Shown here piece after piece: positions 36,601 through 45,966 of a stretch of DNA of 59,382 bases. The notes under the pieces are model-generated. The model saw only the letters and a list, made by a program, of their open reading frames with translations. It was not told the DNA's origin and searched no databases. Numbering within the stretch: the first letter of the stretch is position 1; each line of letters starts with the position of its first letter. Position numbers and translations under genes: made by a program. This DNA comes from Pauljensenia hongkongensis (lineage in GTDB: Bacteria > Actinomycetota > Actinomycetes > Actinomycetales > Actinomycetaceae): positions 1,918,586 through 1,977,967 of the forward strand of contig NZ_CP017298.1 of NCBI RefSeq assembly GCF_001746855.1, read 5' to 3'.

Positions 36601-37879
36601 CATCCTGGACGGCTGGGTCACTTTGAAGGAGGAGTTCGACGGCGAGGACAGGCGCCTGGGGCGGATGATGGAGAGGGCGCTCAACTACGGCGTCCACCTC
36701 ATCGTCGGCACGGGGCGCTGGCTCGATCTGCGCATGGACATCCAGCCGCTCTTCGGCACCAAGATCGAGTTGCGCGTCGATGACGAGTCGGCTTCCATCA
36801 TCGACCGCCAGGCGAAGAAGAACGTCCCCTTGGACCGGCCCGGGCGGGGCCTGGACATGGACGCCCACCAGATGCTGCTCACCCTGCCGCGCATCGACGG
36901 GGAGCGGGATCCTGAGACGCTCAGCGAGGGGGTCCGCAAGGCGATCGCCGACATCCACGCCGCGGCGCGTGGCATGCACGCCCCGCGCTTGCGCCTCCTG
37001 CCCGAGAGGATCACCGTGCCCGAGCTGCTCTCCGCCATCCCGGAACTGGGGCGGCCCATGCGCGAGCTCGAGGCCGAGTACACCAAGGCGCTGGAGGCGG
37101 AGGCCGCGGCCGCCCGGGCGAACGCGCCGGAGGGCGCCGAGGTGCCCGAGGCCCCGATCGAGAAGCCCCCAGTGCCGCTGCACGACAAATGCCTGGTCCT
37201 GGGAGTCGAGGAGCGGAGGCTCGGCCCCCTGGTCTTCGATCCGCTCAAAGAGCAGAACCTCTTCCTGGTGGGCGACGGTGAGTCCGGCAGGAGCTCCTTC
37301 ATCCGGCTGGTGGCCCATGAGATCATGCGGACCAACACGCCCAAGGAGGCGAAGCTCATCGTCGTCGATCCAAGGCGCTCCCTCCTGGGCGAGATCCCCG
37401 AGGAGTACCTGGTCGCGTACCTGACGATGAACGACGACATCGAGAACGAGCTCAGGGCGATCGCGTCGGCCATCGTCGAGAAGCGCGCGCCGGGCAAGGA
37501 CGTCACGGTGGCGCAGCTGCGCGAGCGCTCGTGGTGGTCGGGCCCGGAGCTGTGGCTGCTCGCCGATGACGAGGACATGCTGATGGGCGGCATGAACAAC
37601 AAGCTCCAACCGATCGACGGGCTGCTCTCCCAGGCGCGCGACGTGGGGCTGCACGTGGTGGCGGCCCGGCGTACGGGCGGCGGGATGATGAGCGACCGCT
37701 TCATCTCCAAGGTGCGCGAAATGGGCGCCACGGGCCTCATCCTGTCGGGCAGCCCCGACGACGGGCCGGTCATCGGCCGTGTCAAGGCGGTCCCGTCCCG
37801 CCCGGGGCGCGCCCAGGTGGTCACCCGCAACGCGGGCGTGTACCGCGCCCAGCTGGCGTGGCAGCCTACCTCGGAGTAG
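33605..37879 (+). CDS. eccC: T7SS ATPase EccC, three FtsK/SpoIIIE domains
   Basis: 1424 residues, a single-chain EccC. Two membrane helices (about 43-85), the EccC stalk domain to about 450, then three ATPase domains. Domain 1 has Walker A GATGSGKS (499-506) and Walker B FVIIDEFSELL. Domain 2 has GSPMTGKST (894-902) and VFVILDGW. Domain 3 has GDGESGRSS, with Arg1229 where Lys is normal, and WLLADDEDML. EccC recruits substrates, the C-terminal domain binding the WXG100 export signal, and drives transport from the cytoplasmic face. An acidic linker rich in Pro separates domains 1 and 2 (about 715-800). Divergent from the second eccD. Confidence 0.95.
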   Translation: MARLTKKTRQAEAVDESVPTRPQGELVLEPPPDREEAPNASNMLTSVVPMLGSVGMMAFMALSQSNNPRMLFMAGAMVFAMISMVGTQMYRQVSAFRTKVADMRGEYLAYLAETRRAVRDMAKQHYQYLQHTLPAPDSLVLLAESGARVWERRTKTAGLLNVRLGESQQKLSKRLVAPDPGVLANPDVVCQSALARFVDVQSNLGLAPYGIYLDQFLTVELCGLRRHTEPQLRAMIAHLAVMVPPSDLRIAVLASEENIDQWDWVKWLPHVRSEESEDALGPARMVATTAEELDELMGPDVETRGEFRQESAGQGSRPHFLLVVDGAEYPSNWIPMSEKGVEGLTRVVIRTVWEDLEDSSTLRLILRVGKGDKVVNGRRTVEPMPLGQVVQQDITPALYRPDQMSIEEATAVARRLTRFTEGMAQAVTNKSEKKASSDLMDLLGLGDVRLFDPDKRWRHRKGRDYLRVPFGLTESGAPVIIDIKESAKNGMGPHGMLIGATGSGKSEVLRTMVLAMALTHDPVQLNFVLVDFKGGATFAGMDTMPHVSAMISNLEEESFLVARMEEALQGEMSRRQELLRAAGNFAKVEEYENARRAGKHDGPPLPALFVIIDEFSELLVAHPNFIKVFEAIGRLGRSLSVHLLFASQRIDTKAGDLMSHISYRIGLKTFSAGESRSIIGSDVAFKLPPLPGSGYLLAGGEDLVRFRASYVAAPPPESAKAVDADSDEEEAIRHILPFSADRVEPDEAIVIEEGLLPVPHHGAQALRRGGEVPPPPPGAVGAPTGAEPVGAEEEEPDFSQYADMSQLDIAVKRMEGHGLAAHKIWLEPLDTPPTLDMLFGDLAVDPRFGLVSASWREKGPLRVPMGMVDLPRQQKQETLEYDFSGAKGHGIVVGSPMTGKSTALRSLVMSLALTASPLEIQFYVMDFGGTFSSMRNLPHIAGIASRGDTERATRMLAEIEAILFDREIYFRKNGIDTMADYRRMRAAGKADDGYGDVFVILDGWVTLKEEFDGEDRRLGRMMERALNYGVHLIVGTGRWLDLRMDIQPLFGTKIELRVDDESASIIDRQAKKNVPLDRPGRGLDMDAHQMLLTLPRIDGERDPETLSEGVRKAIADIHAAARGMHAPRLRLLPERITVPELLSAIPELGRPMRELEAEYTKALEAEAAAARANAPEGAEVPEAPIEKPPVPLHDKCLVLGVEERRLGPLVFDPLKEQNLFLVGDGESGRSSFIRLVAHEIMRTNTPKEAKLIVVDPRRSLLGEIPEEYLVAYLTMNDDIENELRAIASAIVEKRAPGKDVTVAQLRERSWWSGPELWLLADDEDMLMGGMNNKLQPIDGLLSQARDVGLHVVAARRTGGGMMSDRFISKVREMGATGLILSGSPDDGPVIGRVKAVPSRPGRAQVVTRNAGVYRAQLAWQPTSE

Positions 37880-37901
37880 GCCGGCGGGTGTCCTCTCCCG
37901 T

Positions 37902-37907
37902 TAGAAT
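37902..37907 (+). promoter_or_regulatory. Candidate -10 for lipoprotein gene
   Basis: TAGAAT in the 66-bp gap after eccC, 38 bp before the lipoprotein start, suggests the lipoprotein can be transcribed separately from eccC. Confidence 0.3.
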
Positions 37908-37945
37908 CAGTACAGGAACGACCGACCAGTGAAAGGGGCGGCACG

Positions 37946-38485
37946 ATGGGGACACATGTGAACCGACTGGGGGGTGCCCTCGTCGCGGCAGTGCTGGCGT
38001 GCGCGTTGGCCGCGTGCGGGCAGCTCGGCGGGGGCGCTTCCTCCAACAAGCCCCTCGACCAGCTCCAGAACCTCGGGGCCGGGACGAAGGCGGACTACCA
38101 GAGCCGCATGGACCAGGCCTCGGAGGCGGACAAGCAGAAGATCCTCACCGAGGCGAACCAGGTCGATGCCGTGGTCGGCGCCGAGCTGGTCCTCGACGAC
38201 CCCTCGGCGAAAGGGGCCAAGTTCCAGCTCAAGGACGACAACACGGTCGTCATGGACCAGAGCATCGCCCCCCTGATGTCCAACGCCACCAACTGGCGGG
38301 TCGGGGACCGGTCCATCGACCTGTGCACGGACGCCGACTGCGAGTACTACTCGTCGTGGACGGTCGCACCGAAGACCGGGTCCGGGGGCGGCGGCCTCAG
38401 CGGCTACACGCTGACGCTGCTCATCGAGAACGAGGCGGAGGCCGCCAACGTCAATGTGACCAGGGAGTTCACACTGGGCAAGTGA
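37946..38485 (+). CDS. Lipoprotein downstream of eccC
   Basis: 179 residues. A short signal peptide ends in the lipobox LAAC with Cys24, so the protein should be lipid-anchored outside the membrane. The mature part has a Ser/Gly linker, a helical segment (DYQSRMDQASEADKQKILTEANQVDAVVG) and a beta-rich C-terminal half with Cys residues in LCTDADCEYY that could form a disulphide. Family not recognised. Start ATG 37946 with AAAGGGG upstream. Its position suggests a T7SS accessory role but nothing in the sequence shows it. Confidence 0.75.
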   Translation: MGTHVNRLGGALVAAVLACALAACGQLGGGASSNKPLDQLQNLGAGTKADYQSRMDQASEADKQKILTEANQVDAVVGAELVLDDPSAKGAKFQLKDDNTVVMDQSIAPLMSNATNWRVGDRSIDLCTDADCEYYSSWTVAPKTGSGGGGLSGYTLTLLIENEAEAANVNVTREFTLGK

Positions 38486-38510
38486 GGCCCGCGCGCGGGC
38501 GGCGCGGGCC
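38486..38510 (+). terminator. Hairpin after lipoprotein gene
   Basis: GGCCCGCGC (38486-38494) pairs with GCGCGGGCC (38502-38510), loop GCGGGCG, right after the stop codon. The rest of the gap (38511-38892) holds no gene; two AT-richer patches (38636-38675 and 38762-38775) may contain the promoter of the following giant gene. Confidence 0.6.
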
Positions 38511-38892
38511 GTCCCGTGCCCTGCCCGAAGGCCTCCTCGTCCCCCGGGCCGAGCCCCTGTGCGGCCGGGCCCGGCCGCTGGTGCCGTCGAGGGCGGGCGC
38601 AACAGGCCCCCGCCCTCGGATCCCACCTGGTGAGACAATTCATTATTTGATTACTTTCACTTCCGTTGTGGCTGGTGATCGGGGCGAAAGTCCGCCTCGG
38701 GGGCGCGCCCGCTCCGGCATGATGGGCAGTGGTCGGATTTGTCGAATGGCAGTGGGACCCCGCGTTAATTAGTGTGTACCCCGGCCCGAAACGCTTACCT
38801 GGCAACTCTCTATGGAGTAACGACTCGTGCGACACTAGGGAGACGGGCCTGAAATCCGACCAGCGGCACGTGATGAAAGGTGGGGATGCGCT

Positions 38893-41800
38893 GTGAGAGG
38901 CATGAAGCGCCGGATGCCTGCGCTGTTCGTCATCACTGTGGTGCTGTTCGTGTCGGTCCTTGGTCTTTTGTACAGGGGCATGGAGGTCACCCACGTCGAT
39001 GTGGACGACGGCGGCATCTGGGTCATCGACAAATCCAAACAGATGGTCGGCCATCTCAACTACGACGCCCGCGTCCTCGACGGCGCCCTGAGGGCGGAGT
39101 CCGCGAACTTCGACATCGGGCAGGCCGGCGAGACGGTCACTATGACGGACCGGGCGACCTCGACGATCGCCCCCATCAACGTCACCGCCGTGGCGCTCGG
39201 CTCGGCGACCCCGCTCCCCTCGGGGGCGGTCGCCACACAGGGCGGGGACACCCTCGGCGTCTACAATCCCGCCGAGGGGACCTTCTGGGTGACCAGCGCG
39301 AAGGGCCCGGTCGCCGCGGACCTGGGGGACGGGGCCGCGCTCGACAGCGGCGAGGGCGCGGGGGCCTCGACGGTGGCCGTCGACGGCACCGCGTTCTCCC
39401 TCAGCGCCTCGGACGGCACTCTGGTCACAGTCGCACCAAAAGGAACCGTCCAGTCGGTCAATAAGTCCCGGATCAAGGGGATCGACCCCGCCGCGACCCT
39501 CGCGATGACGGCGGTTGGCAATCATCCGGTCGCATTCGATACCACGGGCAATATTCTGTACTTGCCGAACGGTCAGGCGTACAGCCTCACCGACTACGGC
39601 ATCGCGCCCGGCGCCGTGCTCCAACAGCCCGGCGCCGACGCGGACTCCGTCTACCTGGCCACCCCCACGAGCCTCGTCGGAGTGCCCCTCAAAGGCGGGG
39701 AGCCCTCCGTCGTCGACACGGGCGCCAGCGGGAGCCCCGCCGCCCCCGTGTGGCACATGGGCTGCGCCTACGGCGCCTGGTCCGGCAGCGGCGCCTACCT
39801 GCGTTCGTGCGCCGATCCCAGCAAGGACACCAACGACGTCGTCGACACCCTCAAATCCGCTCGCGAAGTCGTCTTCCGCACCAACCGCTCCGCCATCGTC
39901 CTCAACGACGTGGCCCTCGGATCCGTGTGGCTGCCCGACGAGAACATGACCATCGTCGACAACTGGGACGAAGTCGAGCAGCAGCTCGCCGAGTCCGAGG
40001 AGGAGGAGCAGACCACCGACCTCATCGACGAAGTCGAAGACCCCGAGCGCAAGGAGCAGAACACACCGCCCGACGCCGAGGACGACGAGTTCGGCGTCCG
40101 GCCCGGGCGCTCCACCCTGCTGACCGTCCTGGACAACGACTCCGACTCCGACGGCGACGTCCTCACCGCCCGCGCGACCTCCAGCCCCGGCTTCGGGACG
40201 GTCGTCTCCACGCGGGGAGGGCGCGCCCTCCAGATCGCCGATGTCGCCGACTCGCAGACGGGGTCCACCAGTTTCACCTACGAGGCCTCGGACGGGCAGG
40301 ACACCGACTCCGCCACCGTCCGCGTCTCCGTCCACCCGTGGAGCGAGAACGCCGCGCCCGAGCAGAGGACCGTCCCCACCGTCAAGATCGGGCAGGGCGC
40401 GCAGATCCAGTACAACGTCCTGGGCGACTGGCGCGACCCCGACGGCGACCAGGTCTTCCTCCAGGACGCCCAGGCCCCCGAGGGCCTCTCCGTCCAATTC
40501 GCCGAGGACGGCACCCTGCAGATCCGCGAGCTCGGCGCGGGGGCCGGTCCCAAGACCGTGGACCTCACCGTCTCCGACGGGCGCGCGCAGGGCAAGGGAA
40601 CGCTCAAGGTCGACGTGCAGGAGCCCGGCAACCAGGCCCCGTCGGCCAACGCCGACTTCTACGTGGCGCGCGAGGGCGAGACCATCACCCTGGACCCGCT
40701 GGCCAACGACACCGACCCCAACGGCGATCCCCTGCGGCTCGTCGGGATCTCGGCCCCCGCCTCGGTCACCGCCCTGCCCGACCTGGAGGCCGGGACCATC
40801 GACTTCACGGCGACCGCCCAGGGGACCTACCAGTTCAGCTACACGGTCACCGACGGCGCCGATCAGAAGATCGGCATCATCCGCGTCGACGTCATCCCCG
40901 CGGACGAGGCCTCCGGGCCCATCGCCGAGGACGACCTGGCGGTCCTGCCCGTGGGCGGCTCCGTTCTGGTGGCGCCGCTGGGCAACGACACCGACCCCTC
41001 CGGCGGCGTCCTGGTGGTCCAGTCCGTCGACGTCCCCGCTGACTCCGGGCTCGAAGTGGCCCTGCTGGACCGCCACCTGCTGCGCGTCAGCTCGCCAGCG
41101 GGGATCGGGGAGTCCGTGTCCTTCACCTACACGGTCTCCAACGGCTACGGCTCGGCCACGGCCCGGGTGCTCGTCGTCCCCGGCTCGGAGACGAACTCCT
41201 CCCTGCCGCCCGTCCTGCAGCCCGACACCGTCAAGGTGCGCGTTGGCGACGTCGGCACCGCCTCCGTCCTCGACAACGACCGCTCGCCCGGGGGGCTCAG
41301 CCTCTCGGTGGAACCCACCCTGAACTACGAGGCGAACCCCTCGGTCGGCACCCCCTTCGTCACCGGGAACGAGGTCCGCATCGAAGCGGGCGGCACCCCG
41401 GGCACGCTTTCCGTCGTCTACTCGGTCATCGACTCCTCCGGGAACACCGCCGCCTCGACGGTCACCTTCGAAGTGGTCCCCGACTCCGAGGCCAACAACC
41501 CGCCCAGGCCCAAGGCCCTCACCGCGTGGGCGGCCAGCAACCAGACGACGCGCATCCCCGTGCCATTGGCCGGGGTCGACCCCGACGGGGACTCCGTGTG
41601 GCTGGTCGGCACCGACCAGCAGCCCACCAAGGGCACGGCGGTGGTGCGCGACTCCTGGCTGGAGTACACGCCCGCCGAGGGCGCCTCGGGCACTGACGTC
41701 TTCACCTACGTGGTCGAGGACCGCCGGGGCGCGCGCGGCACCGCGCGGGTCCGCGTCGGCATCGCGCCCCCCGCTTCCCTCAACCAGAACCCCGCTGCCG

Positions 41801-44800
41801 TGCCCGACACCGTCCTGGTGCGCCCCGGCCGCCAGGTGTCCGTCAACGTCCTGGCCAACGACGTGGATCCCGATGGGGACCCCCTCGCCCTGGACGCGGA
41901 CGGCCTCACGGCCTCCGACCCCAGGCTGGCGCCCACCGCCTCCGGTGACTTCGTGACGATCACGACGCCCGAGGCCGAGGGGACCTACCTGGTGTCCTAC
42001 GGCGTCTCCGACGGGCGCGGCGGCAGCTCCCGCGGGCAGTTGACCGCCTACGTCTCCGCGAACGCCCCCCTGAAGGCGCCCATCGCCCGTGACGACTCCC
42101 TCTCCTTCGACAGACTGCCCTCCGACGGCTCCGCCGCGCGCGTGCGGGTCACTGAGAACGACGAGGACCCCGACGGCAGCGTCTCCGACCTGGTGGTCAC
42201 CACCTCCGACCCGGGCGTCGTCGTCGACGGCCAGGACCTGCTCATCACCCCCCAGGCGAGCAGGCGCCTGGTCGTCTACACGGTCACGGACTCCGACTCC
42301 CTGTCCAACTCCGCGGTCGTCTCCGTGCCCGGACTGGACTCCACGCCGCCAACGGTCAGATCCGAGGGCATGCCCATCGAGATGAAAGCGGGCGAGAGCC
42401 GCACCCTGGCCCTGGCGGACTACACCACCGTGCGCCCCGGGCGCTCGGCGCGCCTGTCGGAGGGCGGATCCATCGTCTCCTCCAACGGTATCGACCAGGC
42501 CGCGGCCAACGGGGAGGGCTCCGTGGACGTCCACGCGCGCGAGGGCTTCTCGGGCAGCGCCACGGTCTCCCTCGACGTCTCCGACGGATCCTCCAACGAC
42601 TCGGGGGCGCTGAGCGCCAGGCTGTCCCTGACCTTCATCGTCCGGCCCGCGTCGAACCAGCCGCCCACGCTCACGCCCACGCCCATCCGGGTCGGCGCGG
42701 GGGAGGACCCCGTCACGCAGAACCTGGCGCTCGCGGTCACCGACCCCGACGGCGCCAACCCCCGGGACTTCGCATACGCGCTGGTGTCCAAGCCCGACAG
42801 CGTCTCCGCCTCCGTTTCCGGGACTGCGCTGACGGTGTCCGCCCCTGCGGGGACGGCAACCGGTGCGGCGGGCTCGATCGCGGTGAGCGTCGACGACGGC
42901 TCCGGCCCCGTCCAGGCCTCCGTCCCCGTCGAGGTCGTCTCCACGACGAAGCCGAAGATGCAGGTCAGCCCCATCCAACTCGAGGTTGAGCGCGACGCGT
43001 CGGTCACCGTGGACGTGGCGTCCAGGAACGTCATCGGCGCCATCGGCCCCGTCCAGGTGGTGGACTCCGGCCCTGGAGTCGCCGCTGGGAGCGCGAGCAC
43101 CGTGACCTGGAGTGGGACTTCCGTCACCATCACACCCGATCCGGCGAAGGCCGAATTCACCTACCAGTACAGCATCACGGACGCGCCCGGGGACAGCAGC
43201 CGCACGGTCTCCAACACCATCACCGTCAAGGTCAGGCAGACCAAGCCCGCTGCGCCCGTCAGCGTCCGCGCGGTGAGCCGGGGCGGCGCCCAGGGGGTCG
43301 GAGCCGCCGAGCTCTTGATCACGGATGCGAATCTGGGCGCCGACTTCGTCGTCAAGGGCTACCGGGTGACCGACGTGAACACGGGGACTGGCTACGACTG
43401 CGAGCCGCAGATGCGCTGCCTCGTCTCCCCGCTCGGTCCGGGGCCCCACTCCTTCACAGCCGTCGTGAGGACCAACAAGGGCGACTCGGCTCCTTCAGCC
43501 CCGTCGAACACCCTCGACTTCTCGCCCGATCCGTCCGGCGTGCGGCGCCTCCAGGTGACTCCGGGCAACGGGAGCCTCACCGCGAACTGGAGCGCCCCCG
43601 ATCAGCAGGGCAGCGGCATCATGAACTACGAGGTGGCCGTGACGGGCAGCGGCGGCGGCACCGAGCAGGTCCCCGCCTCCTCGACCTGGTACACCAGGAG
43701 CGGACTGACCCCTGGTGAGTCGTACACGGTCTCGGTCGTCGCGATCGACACGAACAGCAGGCGCTCGGCGGCGGTCTCCACGCGGGTCACCCTCCCCAGC
43801 GCCCCGGAACCCCCCCGTGACCTGAAGGCGATGGTAGTGGGGGGGACCGGCGACGGCACCACCAGCTTCAACGTGACGTGGAAGTTGGGGTCCCACCACT
43901 CCTCCGGCTGGGCGAACGGCACGGTGTCCGTCGACTCCCGGCCGTACCCGGTCAGCCCGGGGGCGACGCAGAAGGAGGTGTCGGTGCCCTCTGGCGGCTC
44001 CGCCACCATCACGGTCACCGTGTTCAACGCGGACGGGTACTCGAACGCGGCGTCGATCAGCGTGTCCACCCTGGTCAAGAACCCGCTGCCCCCGACGGCG
44101 CCCGTCCTCAAACCCACCGGCAACACCGGTGAGCTGCAGGTCGTGGGCCTGGCCAAGGTGCCCGGCAACGGGTACGAGGCGAGGCAGTTGACCCTGCGCT
44201 ACGCGCGTTCCGAAGCCGCGTGCGCGGCTGGCGACGAGGTGGAGGACGGGGAGGTCATCGGGGGATTGGGCGCCTCCAGCACGCCGGTCACCCTGTTCTT
44301 CTGCCAGACCGCCACCGCAGTCGACGCGACCAAGGTCGTCTCGTCCGCCACATCGGCCTCGGGGACCCCCAAGGCCGGCAACGTGCCCAAGTTCAAGGTC
44401 AAGGCCAAGGCCGATGGGACGAGCATCAAAGCGACGTGGAACATCCCGGCGGACGCCGACATCGTCAGGGCGCACGCTTCGATCAAGGAGGGGGGCGTTG
44501 CGCCCCAGTTCGGCTCGCCGCCCCCCTCGTCGGCTGTCTTCTCCGGCCTCGCCCCGCTCAACAGGTACACGGTCGTGGTCACGCTGACGAACGCCTCGGG
44601 CGCCGAGCGCACCGTCGAGAAGGAGGTGTGGACCGAGGAGGATCCCCAGTACATCGAGGAGACATGGGAAAGGCCGGCCAGTTGCTGGGGCACGCCGTGC
44701 GGGGCGTTCAGGATCTCGGCGACCAGGGCGGACCAGTTCGCCCCGGACGCGACGCTCACGTGCTACGTGTACACCTATAGGGACGAGGAACACGAGCGGG

Positions 44801-44940
44801 AGCGCCGCAAGTTGACCCTCGACGCCAAGGGCAACTGGACGGTGACGGGCCTGCCCACCCAGGCGACCTCAGCGGGAGCTTTCGCGGGCATGAAACAGCA
44901 TGTGACCAGTTGCTGGGTGGAGGACGATGATGACGACTGA
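38893..44940 (+). CDS. Giant Ig-like/fibronectin type III surface protein
   Basis: 2015 residues; GTG 38893 follows AAAGGTGGGG, with ATG 38902 as an alternative. One membrane helix near the N-terminus (about 11-28) anchors an extracellular chain. Residues 35-350 are beta-rich, propeller-like. An acidic segment (about 355-400) is followed by eight to ten cadherin/Ig-like repeats marked by variants of LxxLxNDxDPDGDxL (for example LDPLANDTDPNGDPL, VNVLANDVDPDGDPL). Three or four FN3-like domains follow (about 1450-1760). It ends in DDDDD, without a sortase motif. In bifidobacteria the FN3 protein of the PFNA cluster is proposed to bind cytokines or host proteins; here a surface binding role is inference. 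Confidence 0.85.
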   Translation: MRGMKRRMPALFVITVVLFVSVLGLLYRGMEVTHVDVDDGGIWVIDKSKQMVGHLNYDARVLDGALRAESANFDIGQAGETVTMTDRATSTIAPINVTAVALGSATPLPSGAVATQGGDTLGVYNPAEGTFWVTSAKGPVAADLGDGAALDSGEGAGASTVAVDGTAFSLSASDGTLVTVAPKGTVQSVNKSRIKGIDPAATLAMTAVGNHPVAFDTTGNILYLPNGQAYSLTDYGIAPGAVLQQPGADADSVYLATPTSLVGVPLKGGEPSVVDTGASGSPAAPVWHMGCAYGAWSGSGAYLRSCADPSKDTNDVVDTLKSAREVVFRTNRSAIVLNDVALGSVWLPDENMTIVDNWDEVEQQLAESEEEEQTTDLIDEVEDPERKEQNTPPDAEDDEFGVRPGRSTLLTVLDNDSDSDGDVLTARATSSPGFGTVVSTRGGRALQIADVADSQTGSTSFTYEASDGQDTDSATVRVSVHPWSENAAPEQRTVPTVKIGQGAQIQYNVLGDWRDPDGDQVFLQDAQAPEGLSVQFAEDGTLQIRELGAGAGPKTVDLTVSDGRAQGKGTLKVDVQEPGNQAPSANADFYVAREGETITLDPLANDTDPNGDPLRLVGISAPASVTALPDLEAGTIDFTATAQGTYQFSYTVTDGADQKIGIIRVDVIPADEASGPIAEDDLAVLPVGGSVLVAPLGNDTDPSGGVLVVQSVDVPADSGLEVALLDRHLLRVSSPAGIGESVSFTYTVSNGYGSATARVLVVPGSETNSSLPPVLQPDTVKVRVGDVGTASVLDNDRSPGGLSLSVEPTLNYEANPSVGTPFVTGNEVRIEAGGTPGTLSVVYSVIDSSGNTAASTVTFEVVPDSEANNPPRPKALTAWAASNQTTRIPVPLAGVDPDGDSVWLVGTDQQPTKGTAVVRDSWLEYTPAEGASGTDVFTYVVEDRRGARGTARVRVGIAPPASLNQNPAAVPDTVLVRPGRQVSVNVLANDVDPDGDPLALDADGLTASDPRLAPTASGDFVTITTPEAEGTYLVSYGVSDGRGGSSRGQLTAYVSANAPLKAPIARDDSLSFDRLPSDGSAARVRVTENDEDPDGSVSDLVVTTSDPGVVVDGQDLLITPQASRRLVVYTVTDSDSLSNSAVVSVPGLDSTPPTVRSEGMPIEMKAGESRTLALADYTTVRPGRSARLSEGGSIVSSNGIDQAAANGEGSVDVHAREGFSGSATVSLDVSDGSSNDSGALSARLSLTFIVRPASNQPPTLTPTPIRVGAGEDPVTQNLALAVTDPDGANPRDFAYALVSKPDSVSASVSGTALTVSAPAGTATGAAGSIAVSVDDGSGPVQASVPVEVVSTTKPKMQVSPIQLEVERDASVTVDVASRNVIGAIGPVQVVDSGPGVAAGSASTVTWSGTSVTITPDPAKAEFTYQYSITDAPGDSSRTVSNTITVKVRQTKPAAPVSVRAVSRGGAQGVGAAELLITDANLGADFVVKGYRVTDVNTGTGYDCEPQMRCLVSPLGPGPHSFTAVVRTNKGDSAPSAPSNTLDFSPDPSGVRRLQVTPGNGSLTANWSAPDQQGSGIMNYEVAVTGSGGGTEQVPASSTWYTRSGLTPGESYTVSVVAIDTNSRRSAAVSTRVTLPSAPEPPRDLKAMVVGGTGDGTTSFNVTWKLGSHHSSGWANGTVSVDSRPYPVSPGATQKEVSVPSGGSATITVTVFNADGYSNAASISVSTLVKNPLPPTAPVLKPTGNTGELQVVGLAKVPGNGYEARQLTLRYARSEAACAAGDEVEDGEVIGGLGASSTPVTLFFCQTATAVDATKVVSSATSASGTPKAGNVPKFKVKAKADGTSIKATWNIPADADIVRAHASIKEGGVAPQFGSPPPSSAVFSGLAPLNRYTVVVTLTNASGAERTVEKEVWTEEDPQYIEETWERPASCWGTPCGAFRISATRADQFAPDATLTCYVYTYRDEEHERERRKLTLDAKGNWTVTGLPTQATSAGAFAGMKQHVTSCWVEDDDDD

Positions 44941-44955
44941 GTGCTCTGTAGCACC

Positions 44956-44961
44956 TATACT
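44956..44961 (+). promoter_or_regulatory. Candidate internal promoter before moxR
   Basis: TATACT in the 54-bp gap between the FN3 gene and the ATPase gene, 33 bp before the start. No clear -35. The preceding GTGCTctgtAGCAC is a small hairpin. Confidence 0.35.
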
Positions 44962-44994
44962 TTGTTGGGAATTATTCCTTGAGGAAGGACATGA

Positions 44995-45960
<966 letters not shown>

Positions 45961-45966
45961 GGGCCG

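Noticed and set aside
33434-37654. A 1406-codon minus-strand frame opposite eccC
   Set aside because: No ribosome site or motif, and eccC on the other strand has three Walker sites.
38404-43449. A 1681-codon open frame on the minus strand opposite the FN3 gene
   Set aside because: It is a high-GC shadow frame: composition is dominated by Gly, Arg, Asp and Val, with no domain motifs, and the plus-strand frame has clear Ig-like and FN3 repeats.
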